In this document: one piece after another, positions 45,316 through 58,754 of the stretch | How the letters are laid out: each line of letters starts with the position of its first letter | Numbering within the stretch: the stretch's first letter is position 1 | Assembly (NCBI RefSeq): GCF_037038585.1 | Contig: NC_092525.1 | Coordinates: 5,186,969 to 5,250,968 of the forward strand | Direction: 5' to 3' | Length of the DNA stretch: 64,000 bases | Origin: Patagioenas fasciata | Lineage: Eukaryota > Chordata > Aves > Columbiformes > Columbidae | The notes under the pieces: model-generated | Databases searched by the model: none | What the model was told of the DNA's origin: nothing | The model's input: only the letters and a program-made list of their open reading frames with translations | Program-made: the position numbers and the translations under genes

Positions 45316-48247
45316 TAAGGTAGGAGGGGGGATCTCTGATTACAGAAAGGTCCCTTTGTTCTAGGAGACATTCCCGTGCTCCATGCTTCAGGTTGCCCAT
45401 CTTCCCTCTCATTTTCAATATGCAAGTCCATCACCGTCCTCCTCTTCTTTCTTGATCCCTCGACTCCCGGATGAACTCAAATCCTCTTTCTTGATCACTC
45501 TTTCTCGTAAGTTCACAACCTTACTTTCCTTTCTTGCTTTCGCCTTTGTGAGCTGCTCCACCCAAACCGAAATGCCCTGAAGACAGAAATACACCCACCC
45601 CAAGCCCGTACAGTCACATAGGGGGTGAGTCCGCTCGCTGACGCATCCCCACATCCCACAGCAAGCCCACCTTGCCTTGGCCCCGGCCCCCCGCACAGGC
45701 CTTCCCACCAACCCAGCCCCTCCGTAGCAGCACAGTTTCCCAGCATGCACCCCACAAAGACTTTCTTTGCCAGTCACCCCTGGCACTTACAGCAACACAC
45801 CACATCAGCATCAAGAGCCCTGGGAGTGGAGAGCTGGCCAGGCCCTCACCCCGGCAGGATCCTCTTCCCCCTCCTTTAGCTGATGGCAGACAGACAAGAC
45901 ACCTCCCAAGAGGTGTCCAGCCCTCTCTCTCAACCACTCATGAGTACAAAAGCCCAGCCTCTACTCACCCACCCCGCCTCCCAAAACCCCACCAGCAGCC
46001 CCTGGTCCCAGCTGAACAGCAGCCAGTGCTGAAGATCTGGCTCGTGTTGTCGGACACAACCTTCCCATGGATGTCTGGGCCCCTGAGCAGTTTCCAGGGG
46101 TGGGAGGGCGCAGTCCTGATTACAGGGAGGTCCCTGTCCCAAGGGGGACATTTTCTTCCTCCTCACTCCTGACTCGCAGCTCCATCACCTTCCTCCTCTT
46201 CTTTCTTGATCCCTCCTGACTCGCAGGTCTACCACCGTCATCTTCTTTCTTGATCCCTGTTGACTTGCAGATGCACTCCAATCCTCTTTCTTGATCGCTC
46301 TTCCTCGTAGGTTCACCACCTTCCTCTTCCTTCTTGCTTTCGCCTTTGCGAGCTGCTCCACCCGAACAGAGATGCACAGAAAACAAAAATATACCCACCC
46401 CAGGCCCGTACAGTCACACGAGGGGGCGAGTCCGGTCGCTGACGCATCCCCACACCCCACCACAAGGCCACCTTGCCTTGGCCCCGGCCCCCCGCACAGG
46501 CCTTCCCACCAACCCAGCCCCTCCGTAGCAGCACAGTTTCCCAGCATGCACCCCACAAAGACTTTCTTTGCCAGTCACCCCTGGCACTTACAGCAACACA
46601 CCACACCAGCATCAAGAGCCCTGGGAGTGGAGAGCTGGCCAGGCCCTCACCCCGGCAGGATCCTCTTCCCCCTCCTTTACCTGCTGGCAGACAGACACCT
46701 CCCAAGGGATGACCACCCTGCTCCCTTAACTGCTCCCAAGTCCAAGAGCCCAGCCCCTGCTCACCACCCCCACCTCCCAAAACACAGCCAACAGCCCCTG
46801 CTCCCATTTTGCCACTTTACCCCCGAGCACGGTGTCTAGGGGTGGGAGGGGGACGCACTAATCACAGATCGTTCCCTGTGCTTAAGGATACATTCTCCTT
46901 CTCGCTGGCTCAGGCTGCCCATCTTCCTCCTCACTCTTGACTCGTAGCTCCATCACCTTTCTCCTCTTTTGTCCCCTCCTGACTCACAGGTCCACCACTG
47001 TCATCTTCTTTCTTGACTCTGCTTGACTCACAGGTGCGCTCCAATCCTCTTTCGTGATCGCTCTTCTGTGTCAGTACACGGAAGACCGGGCACATGAGAA
47101 ACTGCAAGAGTCAACAGCATGAGAACAAGCATTAGTGGAAAAATACAAGAACAAAGGACTGTATGCTATGTGATACATCAAGGACAGAGGAGTTGATACA
47201 GGATTGATGCATCAAGGACAGAGGGACAGCTTGTGATAGACAAAAAAGGTGTTTATGGCAGTGACTTTGGTGGGAACACAAAACACATCACTTATGTAAT
47301 GACTAACTTAGCTAATCAACAAATGCTTGAGCAAGTATCATAGCGAGTATAAACACAAGCCTGAATTTGTAATAAACATCTCTCATTGCACCTTAAAAGA
47401 GAGTCCGTACCGCATTCGCTACAAATGGCGCCCTGGAACAGGGACTTTCAGTGTGCCTATAAAGGCAGTAGCCGCTCTGGTAGCGAAGCCCAATCGAACC
47501 AGGAAACAGGACCGGGAACCAGGACAGTGCGCGCCCACCACCAACGAAAGGTGAGCGATTGGGAACCATGGGAGGGAAGCTATCCCTTAAGCAAAGACAA
47601 ACCCTGGATGTCCTTCAACATGCGCTACAAACGCAAAATCAGGATGTATCAGGGGTCTGATTGGTGAGTTTATTACAATGGATTGCTAATCATGTGCTAG
47701 ACTTTCCTACAACTGGTACATTTCAGTTGGAGACATGGCACAAAGATGAATGAGAATTATATGAACAGGTAACGACTGGAGATAAAGCTGCTTGCAAATA
47801 TTCATCTACTTGGGGAAAAATTATGACTACTAAGATACAGGATACAGGACTGATACATCAGGGACAGAGGGACAGCTTACTATAGAAAAAAATGCGTATA
47901 TGGCAGTTACTTCGCTCATGTAATGTCTAACTTAGCTAAAGAGCAAATGCTTGAGCAAGCATCATAGCGAGTATAAATGCAAACCTGAGTTTGTAATAAA
48001 TGTCTCTCATGGCACCTTACCGTGAGTCCACGCCAGATTCGCTACACTCTTCCTCATAGGTTCACCACCTTCCTCTCCTTCCTTGCTTTTCCTTTGCACG
48101 CTGCTCCACCTGAAGAGAAACACACAGAGGACTGAGCTACACCAGCCCAAGGGCACTACAATCAGACAGGGGCTGAGTCTGGGGGCTGACACCTCCCCAC
48201 ACCCCACAACGAGCCCACCTTGCCTTGGCCCCGGCCCCTCGCACATG
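45316..48247. repeat. Sub-repeats A, B, C, copy 3
   Basis: Same arrangement as in copies 1 and 2, with the provirus inside sub-repeat C at 47067-48046. Shares with copy 2 the change near 46341 in the mini-units of B. Confidence 0.85.
47067..48046 (+). mobile_element. Deleted ERVK-like provirus, copy 3
   Basis: Same element, junctions and internal deletion as in copies 1 and 2. LTR variants near 47335-47355 match copy 2. Confidence 0.9.
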
Positions 48248-50107
48248 CCTTAGAGATATCATAGCTCAGTACAAATCCCCACAGTCCTCACCTGCTGTTG
48301 GGTGCTTGCGGAGGGTCACACTCCCTGTGCCCCAGGGCACTGGCCCTACACGGCCAAGCTCGGCAGCGGGACTGTCTGGAGCTGCCGCTGGCTGGTTCTC
48401 CAGCTTTAGGGTCACCCGCAGAAGCCCGCTCTCCTCAGCTCTGCACACCCATCCAGTTGCGCCGCCCAGGCAAAGTCAGCTTCACCCTCTGCTCTACACC
48501 TCACCTGCAAACAACCAACTCTTCAACTGACAACTGTCCAAAACCCACCGACAAACTCTCCACACCTCAGCCTTTCGTTTGCAACTGCTGCCTCTAGTGC
48601 ATCTCACAGACAAGCCTTCAAAATCCCCTCATCCTGCAATAACACTCCAGCACTGATCACCTGTGGGAACAACTACCACAATACCATGCAAACACCAACC
48701 AGTTCTGGCACGGAAATATCACTTTCTCCTCAAGATTCCACCCTACACCAACTGCTGACAAACACACGCTGTCCTCACCAAAGCCAAACGCTGCAACAAC
48801 CAGCGACAACTCAAATTTGCGTGGGCGGTGCAAAATTGCAGGGGTGAGCTAACGCAGAGCTGGGCTTGAAAGCTGCAGAGTGTGCACCCTGTGGTATAAC
48901 GTGGCGAGCTACTGCCATTCTGCCTTCTCCCTGGGAGAAGCGCGTGAGCAGAGGCTGCTTCAAGGCACGATGGGAACGGTTTGGTTCTCCGGGTCTCTCA
49001 GGGCGAGAGCGATAAATGTGATCTGTGGCGTGGCGCAGGAACTTCCCGTACACTTGCTCCTCCATTCGGTCTCGGGTGCTGCAAGAGAGGGAGCGAGAGA
49101 TTCAGGGCAAGATTGACAACCTCGGCGTCCCCGTCCCAGCCACGGGTCACCCAAACCTGCAGACATCCCGGGAGGCCCCCTAAGATTTACACTCCCCTAT
49201 GCCCCACCCTTGAAGCCTGGACATCGCCAGAACCATAGAGCAAGTATTTCTTGAGGAGGCACCCAAAGGGTCCGTGTTCTCTTTCAGGCAGATGCTAGCG
49301 CAAGATTGCAAATCATCTCACAGCTACCAGGAAGGTAAAAAATAACGTCTTGAAACGGGAAAGGAACAGGTATTGTTTCTCTTCATCACCTCCCTCATTG
49401 CCACGTTATCAAGGTCTCCCGCAATGTTCCACAGGAAACTTGAAGCTTGGAATTCCTGGTATTCTGAACCTGGGCAAGAAAGGAAGAAAAGCATGAGACT
49501 GATCATAAAGAGGGTGGCTGCTCGTAACATGGAAAGAGCAGTAACAAGGTAAAAAGATATCACTTTTCCTTAGAGAGCTCTCAAAGCTGCCTGTTAAGGA
49601 CAAGAAAAACAAACTTGTGACGGACCATTACTTAAAATCCAAGGCCCAGGAAGCGATCTAATGTACATTGAAACGCGGGCCACGAGACAGTGGAAGTGCC
49701 ACGAGCTGAGACTGAAGGGACAGAGGATGAATTTCCAAAGAAGTTTAGGTTTCGATGTCAAAACGGAAAATTCTACGTCATTAAAATATAATGCAAAAGT
49801 CAGTGTAAAATCAAGTAAGGCAACGACTCCAAATGAACTCCCAGGCGCTTCAGTCACTCAGCAGATCAAAAATGCGGATCATTTCTCACCTGCCCACCTC
49901 CCAAACCCCAGCCTATGTCCCCTGCTTCCAGCTTACCTGAGCCCAGATTAAAGGAGGATTTCAGAGGCCATGCCAAGTTCTGCTGCTCCTCGTTCGGGTT
50001 GCCAGTCTTCCTCCTCGCTCTGGAATTGCAGGTCAACCGCCTTCCTGTTCTTCTTTGATGGACGCTGAGCTGCCGCGTTACCCGCTGCCGTCTGAGCGGA
50101 TCTCGGG

Positions 50108-53100
50108 GAGCCTCTGGAACCGCCAGAGCGCTCCCCCCACCAACATTCTCTTGCCTTGTTTTCCGGGTTCCTCTTCACCAGCTGAGGCGCCCTCCCACCC
50201 CCCGCCGCCCTCTTACCTTTTTCTAGAGGTCTCTTGAGCCACCAGCAAGCTCCCCCGCACCTTCCCTCAGCGATCTTGGCCCGCCAGAGGCCTGCCCCTC
50301 GTCAGCCTCCTCCCCTTTTCCTGGGTGCTGCTTGAACCACTGGTGGGCTCCCCTCCACCATCCTCTCGTCCTTTGTAGGGGAGTCTCGTGACTCACCAGA
50401 GCGCTCTCCGCCGTTGCCTTGCTGGGGTTATTGACACCGCTTGACTTGCCAGAGCGCTCCCCCTCGCAGTTCTCTTGTTGGATTTCTTGGGACCTTTTGA
50501 ACCATTGGAACAACGGGAATGCTCCCCCCCACTGTGACCTTGCCTTTCTTCAGTGCCATCTTGACGTGCTGGAGCACTTCCCCGCGCCGTCCTCTTGCCT
50601 TTTACTGGGGAGTCTCTTGAATATCCACAGCACTCCCCCCTGCCATCCTTTACCAGATTTTTTGACACTTCTTGACATCTCGGAGTGCTCTCACTCACCC
50701 TTGTCTTGCCTATTTTCAGGGCGCTCCTGTCCCGCTGGATGCTCCTCCCTGCTGTCCTATTGCCAGATTGAGAATTCTCGACCTGTCCCAGCGCTACCCC
50801 ACCGTCCTTCTGCCTTCTACCTGGGAAGTCACTTGAAGAACTGGAGCACTCCCCCCTGCTGTCCTCTTGCCTTTCTTCACTGAGATTTTGGCCTGCCAGA
50901 GCACTCCTCCCTGTTGTCCTCTCACTGGATTTCTTGGGACCTCTTGACCCACTGGGTTTCTCCTCCTGCTGTCCTTTTGCCTTTCTTTAGTACAATCTCA
51001 GCCTGCTGGAGCGCTCCCCCTCGCCGTCCTCCTGCTGGATTTCTTGGAACCTCTTGACCCCTTAGGGCGTTCCCCCTGCCACCCTCTTGTGGTTTTTGGG
51101 GGAGTCTTGTGATCAACCAGGCCGTTTCCCCCCACCATCCTCTTCCCCTTTTCCTGGGTGCTTCTTGATCCACCAGAGTGCTCTCAAAGCTGCCTGTTAC
51201 CATCCTCTAACCATTCTCTTGCCTTTTTTGGTGGAGTCTTGTGACTCACCGGAGCGTTCTCCACCATTGTCTTGCTGGATTTGTTGACATCGCTTGACCT
51301 GCCGGAGCGCTCCCCCTCACAGTTCTCTTCCTGGATATCTTGGGACATTTTGAACCACTGCGGGGGCTCCCACCCGCCATCCTCTTACCGCATTTATTGA
51401 GACGTCCTGATCTGCCAGAGCGTTCCCCCTCGCCGTCCTTTTGCTGGATTTCTTGGGATGCCTTAAACAACTGTGGGGCTCCCACCCACCATCCTCTAAC
51501 CGCATTTATCGAGATTTCCTGATCTGCTGGTGCGCTCCCCCTTGCCGTTCTCTTGCTGGATTTCTTGGGATCTCTTGGACCACTGGGGGGGCTCCCACCC
51601 GCCATCCTCTTACCGCATTTATTGAGACTTCCTGATCTGCTGGATTGCTCTCCCCCTGGCCTTCCTCTTGCACTTTTTTGGGGGAGTCTTCTTCACACAT
51701 CCGAGCGCTCTCCCTCACCCTTGTCTTGCCTCTAGTCACGGCGCTCTTCTCCCGCTGGAACGCTCCTCCCCGCCATCCTATTGCCAGACTGAGAATTCTT
51801 GACCTGCCGCAGTCCTGCCCCGCCATGCTCCTGCCTTCTGCCTGGGAAGTCACTTGAAGAACTGGAGCGCTCTCCCCCGCTGTCCTCTTGCCTTTCCTCA
51901 GTGGGATTTTGGCCTGCTAAAGAGCTCCTCCCTGTCGTCCTCTTGCTGGATTTCTTGGGACTTCTTGACCCATTAGGGCGTTCCCCCTGCCACCCTCTTG
52001 TGGTTTTTGGGGGAGTCTTGTGACCAACCAGGCCGTTTCCCCCCACCATCCTCTTCCCCTTTTCCTGGGTGCTTCTTGATCCACCAGAGTGCTCCCCTGC
52101 ACCATTCTTTTGCCTTTTTTGGGAGAGTCTTGTGACTCGCCGGAGAGTTCTCCACCATTGTCTTGCTGGATTTCTTGACATCGCTTGACCTGCCGGAGCG
52201 CTCCCCCTCGCAGTTCTCTTGCTGGATTTCTTGGGACGTCTTAAACAACTGAGGGGCTCACACCCACCATCCTCTAACTGCATTTATCGAGATTTCCTGA
52301 TCTGCCGGAGCGCTCGCCCCTGCTGTCCTCTTGCTGGGTTTCTTGGGACCTCTTGACCCACACGAGCTCTCCTCCCCACCGTCTTCTTGCCGGACTTATT
52401 GAGACTTCTTGACCCGCCAGAGTGTTCCCCCTCATCATCCTCCTGCCTTTTTCTGGGGATTCTCTTCAACAACTGAAGAGCTCCCCCGCACTGTCCTCTT
52501 CCCTTTTTTCTGGGTGATTCGTGAATCACCGGTGAGCTTCTCCTTACCACCCTCTTGGGCTTTTTTCAGAGCAACCTTGACCCATCAGAGCACCCCCTCA
52601 CCGTCCTCTTGCCAGATGTACTGAGGGTTCTTCATCTGCCACAGCGCTCCCCCACGCCGTCCTCTTGCTGGATTTCCTGGAACCTTGTGAACCACTGGGG
52701 GGCTCCCACCCACCATCCTTTTACCGCATTTATTGAGACGTCCTGATCTGCCAGAGCGCTCCCCCTTGCCGTCCTCTTGCTGGATTTCTTGGGATCTCTT
52801 GGACCACTGGGGGGGCTCCCACCCGCCATCCTCTTACCGCATTTATCGAGACTTCCTGATCTGTTGGAGCGCTCCCCCTCGCCGTCCTCTTGCTGGATTT
52901 CTTGGGTCCTCTTGACCCATTAGGGCGTTCCCCCTGCCACCCTCTTGTGTTTTCTGGGGGAGTCTTGTGACCAACCAGAGTGCTCCCCCCCACCATCTTC
53001 TTCCCCTTTTCCTGAGTGCTTCTTGATCCACCAGAGTGCTCCCCTGCACCATTCTCTTGCCTTTTTTTGGGGGAATCTTGTGACTCACCGGAGCGTTTCC

Positions 53101-53962
53101 CACCATTGTCTTGCTGGATTTCTTGACACCGCTTGACCTGTTGGAGCGCTCTCCCTCACAGTTCTCTTGCTGGATATCTTGGGACCTCTTGAACCACTGG
53201 GGAGCTCCCACCTGCCACCTTCTTACCGCATTTATTGAGACTTCCTGATCTGCTGGATTGCTCTCCCCACCGGCCTTCCTCTTGCACTTTTTGGGGGAGT
53301 CTTCTTGACACGTCCGAGTGCTCTCCCTCACCCTTGTCTTGCCTCTAGTCAGGGCGCTCTTCTCCCGCTGGAACGCTCCTCCCCGCCATCCTATTGCCAG
53401 ACTGAGAATTCTTGACCTGCCGCAGTCCTGCCCCGCCATGCTCCTGCCTTCTGCCTGGGAAGTCACTTGAAGAACTGGAGCGCTCTCCCCCGCTGTCCTC
53501 TTGCCTTTCCTCAGTGGGATTTTGGCCTGCTAAAGAGCTCCTCCCTGTCGTCCTCTTGCTGGATTTCTCGGTACCTCTTGACCCACTGGGTCTCTCCTCC
53601 TGCCGTCCTTTTGCCTTTCCTTAGTACATTCTTGGTCTGCTGGAGTGCTCCCCCCCACCATCCTCTTGCTGGATTTCTCGGGACCCCTTGTCCCATATAG
53701 GACATTCCCCCCCACCACCATCCTGGTGTGTTTTTTAGGAGAGTCTTGTGATCGACCAGAGCGCTCCCCCCTTGACATCCTCTTCCCCTTTTTCTGGGTG
53801 ACTTTTGAACCACTGGTGAACTCTCCCCCATCATCCTCTTGCCACATATATTGAGACTTGTTGATCCGCCAGAGCGCTTCCCCCACTGTCCTCTTGCCAG
53901 ATTTACTGATACCTCTTGTCCTGTCAGAGCGCTCCCTCTCGCAGTCCTCTTTGTTCAGTTTG
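50108..53962. repeat. 57-bp minisatellite block, copy 4
   Basis: Same unit order with one net extra base. An indel near 51360 shifts the minus-strand frame locally, so the frame at 51605-51246 differs from the corresponding frames in the other copies. This shows that frame is not strictly maintained. Confidence 0.93.
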
Positions 53963-56894
53963 TAGGGTAGGAGGGGGGATCTCTGATTACAGAAAGGTCC
54001 CTTTGTTCTAGGAGACATTCCCTTGCTCCATGCTTCAGGTTGCCCATCTTCCCTCTCATTTTCAATATGCACGTCCATCACCTTCCTCCTCTTCTTTCTT
54101 GATCCCTCGACTCCCGCATGAACTCAAATCCTCTTTCTTGATCACTCTTTCTCGTAAGTTCACAACCTTACTTTCCTTTCTTGCTTTCGCCTTTGTGAGC
54201 TGCTCCACCCAAACCGAAATGCCCTGAAGACAGAAATACACCCACCCCAAGCCCGTACAGTCACATAGGGGGTGAGTCCGCTCGCTGACGCATCCCCACA
54301 TCCCACAGCAAGCCCACCTTGCCTTGGCCCCGGCCCCCCGCACAGGCCTTCCCACCAACCCAGCCCCTCCGGAGCAGCACAGTTTCCCAGCATGCACCCC
54401 ACAAAGACTTTCTTTGCCAGTCACCCCTGGCACTTACAGCAACACACCACATCAGCATCAAGAGCCCTGGGAGTGGAGAGCTGGCCAGGCCCTCACCCCG
54501 GCAGGATCCTCTTCCCCCTCCTTTAGCTGATGGCAGACAGACAAGACACCTCCCAAGAGGTGTCCAGCCCTCTCTCTCAACCACTCAGGAGTACAAAAGC
54601 CCAGCCTCTACTCACCCACCCCGCCTCCCAAAACCCCACCAGCAGCCCCTGGTCCCAGCTGAACAGCAGCCAGTGCTGAAGATCTGGCTCGTGTTGTCGG
54701 ACACAACCTTCCCATGGATGTCTGGGCCCCTGAGCACTTTCCAGGGGTGGGAGGGCGCAGTCCTGATTACAGGGAGGTCCCTGTCCCAAGGGGGACATTT
54801 TCTTCCTCCTCACTCCTGACTCGCAGCTCCATCACCTTCCTCCTCTTCTTTCTTGATCCCTCCTGACTCGCAGGTCTACCACCGTCATCTTCTTTCTTGA
54901 TCCCTGTTGACTTGCAGATGCACTCCAATCCTCTTTCTTGATCGCTCTTCCTCGTAGGTTCACCACCTTCCTCTTCTTTCTTGCTTTCGCCTTTGCGAGC
55001 TGCTCCACCCGAACAGAGATGCACAGAAAACAAAAATATACCCACCCCAGGCCCGTACAGTCACACGAGGGGGCGAGTCCGGTCGCTGACGCATCCCCAC
55101 ACCCCACCACAAGGCCACCTTGCCTTGGCCCCGGCCCCCCGCACAGGCCTTCCCACCAACCCAGCCCCTCCGTAGCAGCACAGTTTCCCAGCATGCACCC
55201 CACAAAGACTTTCTTTGCCAGTCACCCCTGGCACTTACAGCAACACACCACACCAGCATCAAGAGCCCTGGGAGTGGAGAGCTGGCCAGGCCCTCACCCC
55301 GGCAGGATCCTCTTCCCCCTCCTTTACCTGCTGGCAGACAGACACCTCCCAAGGGATGACCACCCTGCTCCCTTAACTGCTCCCAAGTCCAAGAGCCCAG
55401 CCCCTGCTCACCACCCCCACCTCCCAAAACACAGCCAACAGCCCCTGCTCCCATTTTACCACTTTACCCCCGAGCACGGTTTCTAGGGGTGGGAGGGGGA
55501 CGCACTAATCACAGATCGTTCCCTGTGCTTAAGGATACATTCTCCTTCTCGCTGGCTCAGCCTGCCCATCTTCCTCCTCACTCTTGACTCGTAGCTCCAT
55601 CACCTTTCTCCTCTTTTGTCCCCTCCTCACTCACAGGTCCACCACTGTCATCTTCTTTCTTGACTCTGCTTGACTCACAGGTGCGCTCCAATCCTCTTTC
55701 GTGATCGCTCTTCTGTGTCAGTACACGGAAGACCGGGCACATGAGAAACTGCAAGAGTCAACAGCATGAGAACAAGCATTAGTGGAAAAATACAAGAACA
55801 AAGGACTGTATGCTATGTGATACATCAAGGACAGAGGAGTTGATACAGGATTGATGCATCAAGGACAGAGGGACAGCTTGTGATAGACAAAAAAGGTGTT
55901 GATGGCAGTGACTTTAGTGGGAACACAAAACACATCACTTATGTAATGACTAACTTAGCTAATCAACAAATGCTTGAGCAAGTATCATAGCGAGTATAAA
56001 CGCAAGCCTGAATTTGTAATAAACATCTCTCATTGCATCTTAAAAGAGAGTCCGTACCGCATTCGCTACAAATGGCGCCCTGGAACAGGGACTTTCAGCG
56101 TGCCTATAAAGGCAGTAGCCGCTCTGGTAGCGAAGCCCAATCGAACCAGGAAACAGGACCGGGAACCAGGACAGTGCGCGCCCACCACCAACGAAAGGTG
56201 AGCGATTGGGAACCATGGGAGGGAAGTTATCCCTTAAGCAAAGACAAACCCTGGATGTCCTTCAACATGCGCTACAAACGCAAAATCAGGATGTATCAGG
56301 GGTCTGATTGGTGAGTTTATTAGAATGGATTGCTAATCAAGTGCTAGACTTTCCTACAACTGGTACATTTCAGTTGGAGACATGGCACAAAGATGAATGA
56401 GAATTATATGAACAGGTAACGACTGGAGATAAAGCTGCTTGCAAATATTCATCTACTTGGGGAAAAATTATGACTACTAAGATACAGGATACAGGACTGA
56501 TACATCAGGGACAGAGGGACAGCTTACTATAGAAAAAAATGCGTATATGGCAGTTACATCGCTCATGTAATGTCTAACTTAGCTAAAGAGCAAATGCTTG
56601 AGCAAGCATCGTAGGGAGTATAAATGCAAACCTGAGTTTGTAATAAATGTCTCTCATGGCACCTTACCGTGAGTCCACGCCAGATTCGCTACACTCTTCC
56701 TCATAGGTTCACCACCTTCCTCTCCTTCCTTGCTTTTCCTTTGCACGCTGCTCCACCTGAAGAGAAACACACAGAGGACTGAGCTACACCAGCCCAAGGG
56801 CACTACAATCAGACAGGGGCTGAGTCCGGGGGCTGACACCTCCCCACACCCCACAACGAGCCCACCTTGCCTTGGCCCCGGCCCCTCGCACATG
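53963..56894. repeat. Sub-repeats A, B, C, copy 4
   Basis: Same arrangement; provirus at 55714-56693. Small private changes near 54372 and 54587 in sub-repeat A. Confidence 0.85.
55714..56693 (+). mobile_element. Deleted ERVK-like provirus, copy 4
   Basis: Same element and same CTCTTC duplications (55708-55713 and 56694-56699). Private substitutions occur near 55901, 56037, 56323 and 56612. Confidence 0.9.
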
Positions 56895-58754
56895 CCTTAG
56901 AGATATCATAGCTCAGTACAAATCCCCACAGTCCTCACCTGCTGTTTGGTGCTTGCGGAGGGTCACACTCCCTGTGCCCCAGGGCACTGGCCCTACACGG
57001 CCAAGCTCGGCAGCGGGACTGTCTGGAGCTGCCGCTGGCTGGTTCTCCAGCTTTAGGGTCACCCGCAGAAGCCCGCTCTCCTCAGCTCTGCACACCCATC
57101 CAGTTGCGCCGCCCAGGCAAAGTCAGCTTCACCCTCTGCTCTACACCTCACCTGCAAACAACCAACTCTTCAACTGACAACTGTCCAAAACCCACCGACA
57201 AACTCTCCACACCTCAGCCTTTCGTTTGCAACTGCTGCCTCTAGTGCATCTCACAGACAAGCCTTCAAAATCCCCTCATCCTGCAATAACACTCCAGCAC
57301 TGATCACCTGCGGGAACAACTACCACAATACCACGCAAACACCAACCAGTTCTGGCACGGAAATATCACTTTCTCCTCAAGATTCCACCCTACACCAACT
57401 GCTGACAAACACACGCTGTCCTCACCAAAGCCAAACGCTGCAACAACCAGCGACAACTCAAATTTGCGTGGGCGGTGCAAAATTGCAGGGGTGAGCTAAC
57501 GCAGAGCTGGGCTTGAAAGCTGCAGAGTGTGCACCCTGTGGTATAACGTGGCGAGCTACTGCCATTCTGCCTTCTCCCTGGGAGAAGCGCGTGAGCAGAG
57601 GCTGCTTCAAGGCACGATGGGAACGGTTTGGTTCTCCGGGTCTCTCAGGGCGAGAGCGATAAATGTGATCTGTGGCGTGGCGCAGGAACTTCCCGTACAC
57701 TTGCTCCTCCATTCGGTCTCGGGTGCTGCAAGAGAGGGAGCGAGAGATTCAGGGCAAGATTGACAACCTCGGCGTCCCCGTCCCAGCCACGGGTCACCCA
57801 AACCTGCAGACATCCCGGGAGGCCCCCTAAGATTTACACTCCCCTATGCCCCACCCTTGAAGCCTGGACATCGCCAGAACCATAGAGCAAGTATTTCTTG
57901 AGGAGGCACCCAAAGGGTCCGTGTTCTCTTTCAGGCAGATGCTAGCGCAAGATTGCAAATCATCTCACAGCTACCAGGAAGGTAAAAAATAACGTCTTGA
58001 AACGGGAAAGGAACAGGTATTGTTTCTCTTCATCACCTCCCTCATTGCCACGTTATCAAGGTCTCCCGCAATGTTCCACAGGAAACTTGAAGCTTGGAAT
58101 TCCTGGTATTCTGAACCTGGGCAAGAAAGGAAGAAAAGCATGAGACTGATCATAAAGAGGGTGGCTGCTCGTAACATGGAAAGAGCAGTAACAAGGTAAA
58201 AAGATATCACTTTTCCTTAGAGAGCTCTCAAAGCTGCCTGTTAAGGACAAGAAAAACAAACTTGTGACGGACCATTACTTAAAATCCAAGGCCCAGGAAG
58301 CGATCTAATGTACATTGAAACGCGGGCCACGAGACAGTGGAAGTGCCACGAGCTGAGACTGAAGGGACAGAGGATGAATTTCCAAAGAAGTTTAGGTTTC
58401 GATGTCAAAGCGGAAAATTCTACGTCATTAAAATATAATGCAAAAGTCAGTGTAAAATCAAGTAAGGCAACGACTCCAAATGAACTCCCAGGAGCTTCAG
58501 TCACTCAGGAGATCAAAAATGCGGATCATTTCTCACCTGCCCACCTCCCAAACCCCAGCCTATGTCCCCTGCTTCCAGCTTACCTGAGCCCAGATTAAAG
58601 GAGGATTTCAGAGGCCATGCCAAGTTCTGCTGCTCCTCGTTCGGGTTGCCAGTCTTCCTCCTCGCTCTGGAATTGCAGGTCAACCGCCTTCCTGTTCTTC
58701 TTTGATGGACGCTGAGCTGCCGCGTTACCCGCTGCCGTCTGAGCGGATCTCGGG

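Larger units (their letters stand above)
40351..48996. repeat. Macrosatellite unit, copy 3
   Basis: A full unit, at an offset of 40,350 from copy 1 and in the same orientation. It is the first unit after the spacer that carries the deleted provirus. At several diagnostic positions it matches copy 2, which lies beyond the 21.7-kb spacer, better than the adjoining copy 4: the LTR variant near 47335, the tail variant near 48297, and the T rather than G in the conserved tail block near 40379. Confidence 0.97.
48997..57643. repeat. Macrosatellite unit, copy 4 (8,647 bp)
   Basis: A full unit, one base longer than copies 1 and 3 because of net small indels in the 57-bp array. With copy 5 it shares variants absent from copies 1-3: G at the position near 49027, C in place of T near 49356, T near 49663 and G near 50060. 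Copies 4 and 5 therefore form a subgroup. In the tail near 56946 it matches copy 1 rather than copies 2 and 3, so its ancestry is mosaic. Confidence 0.97.
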
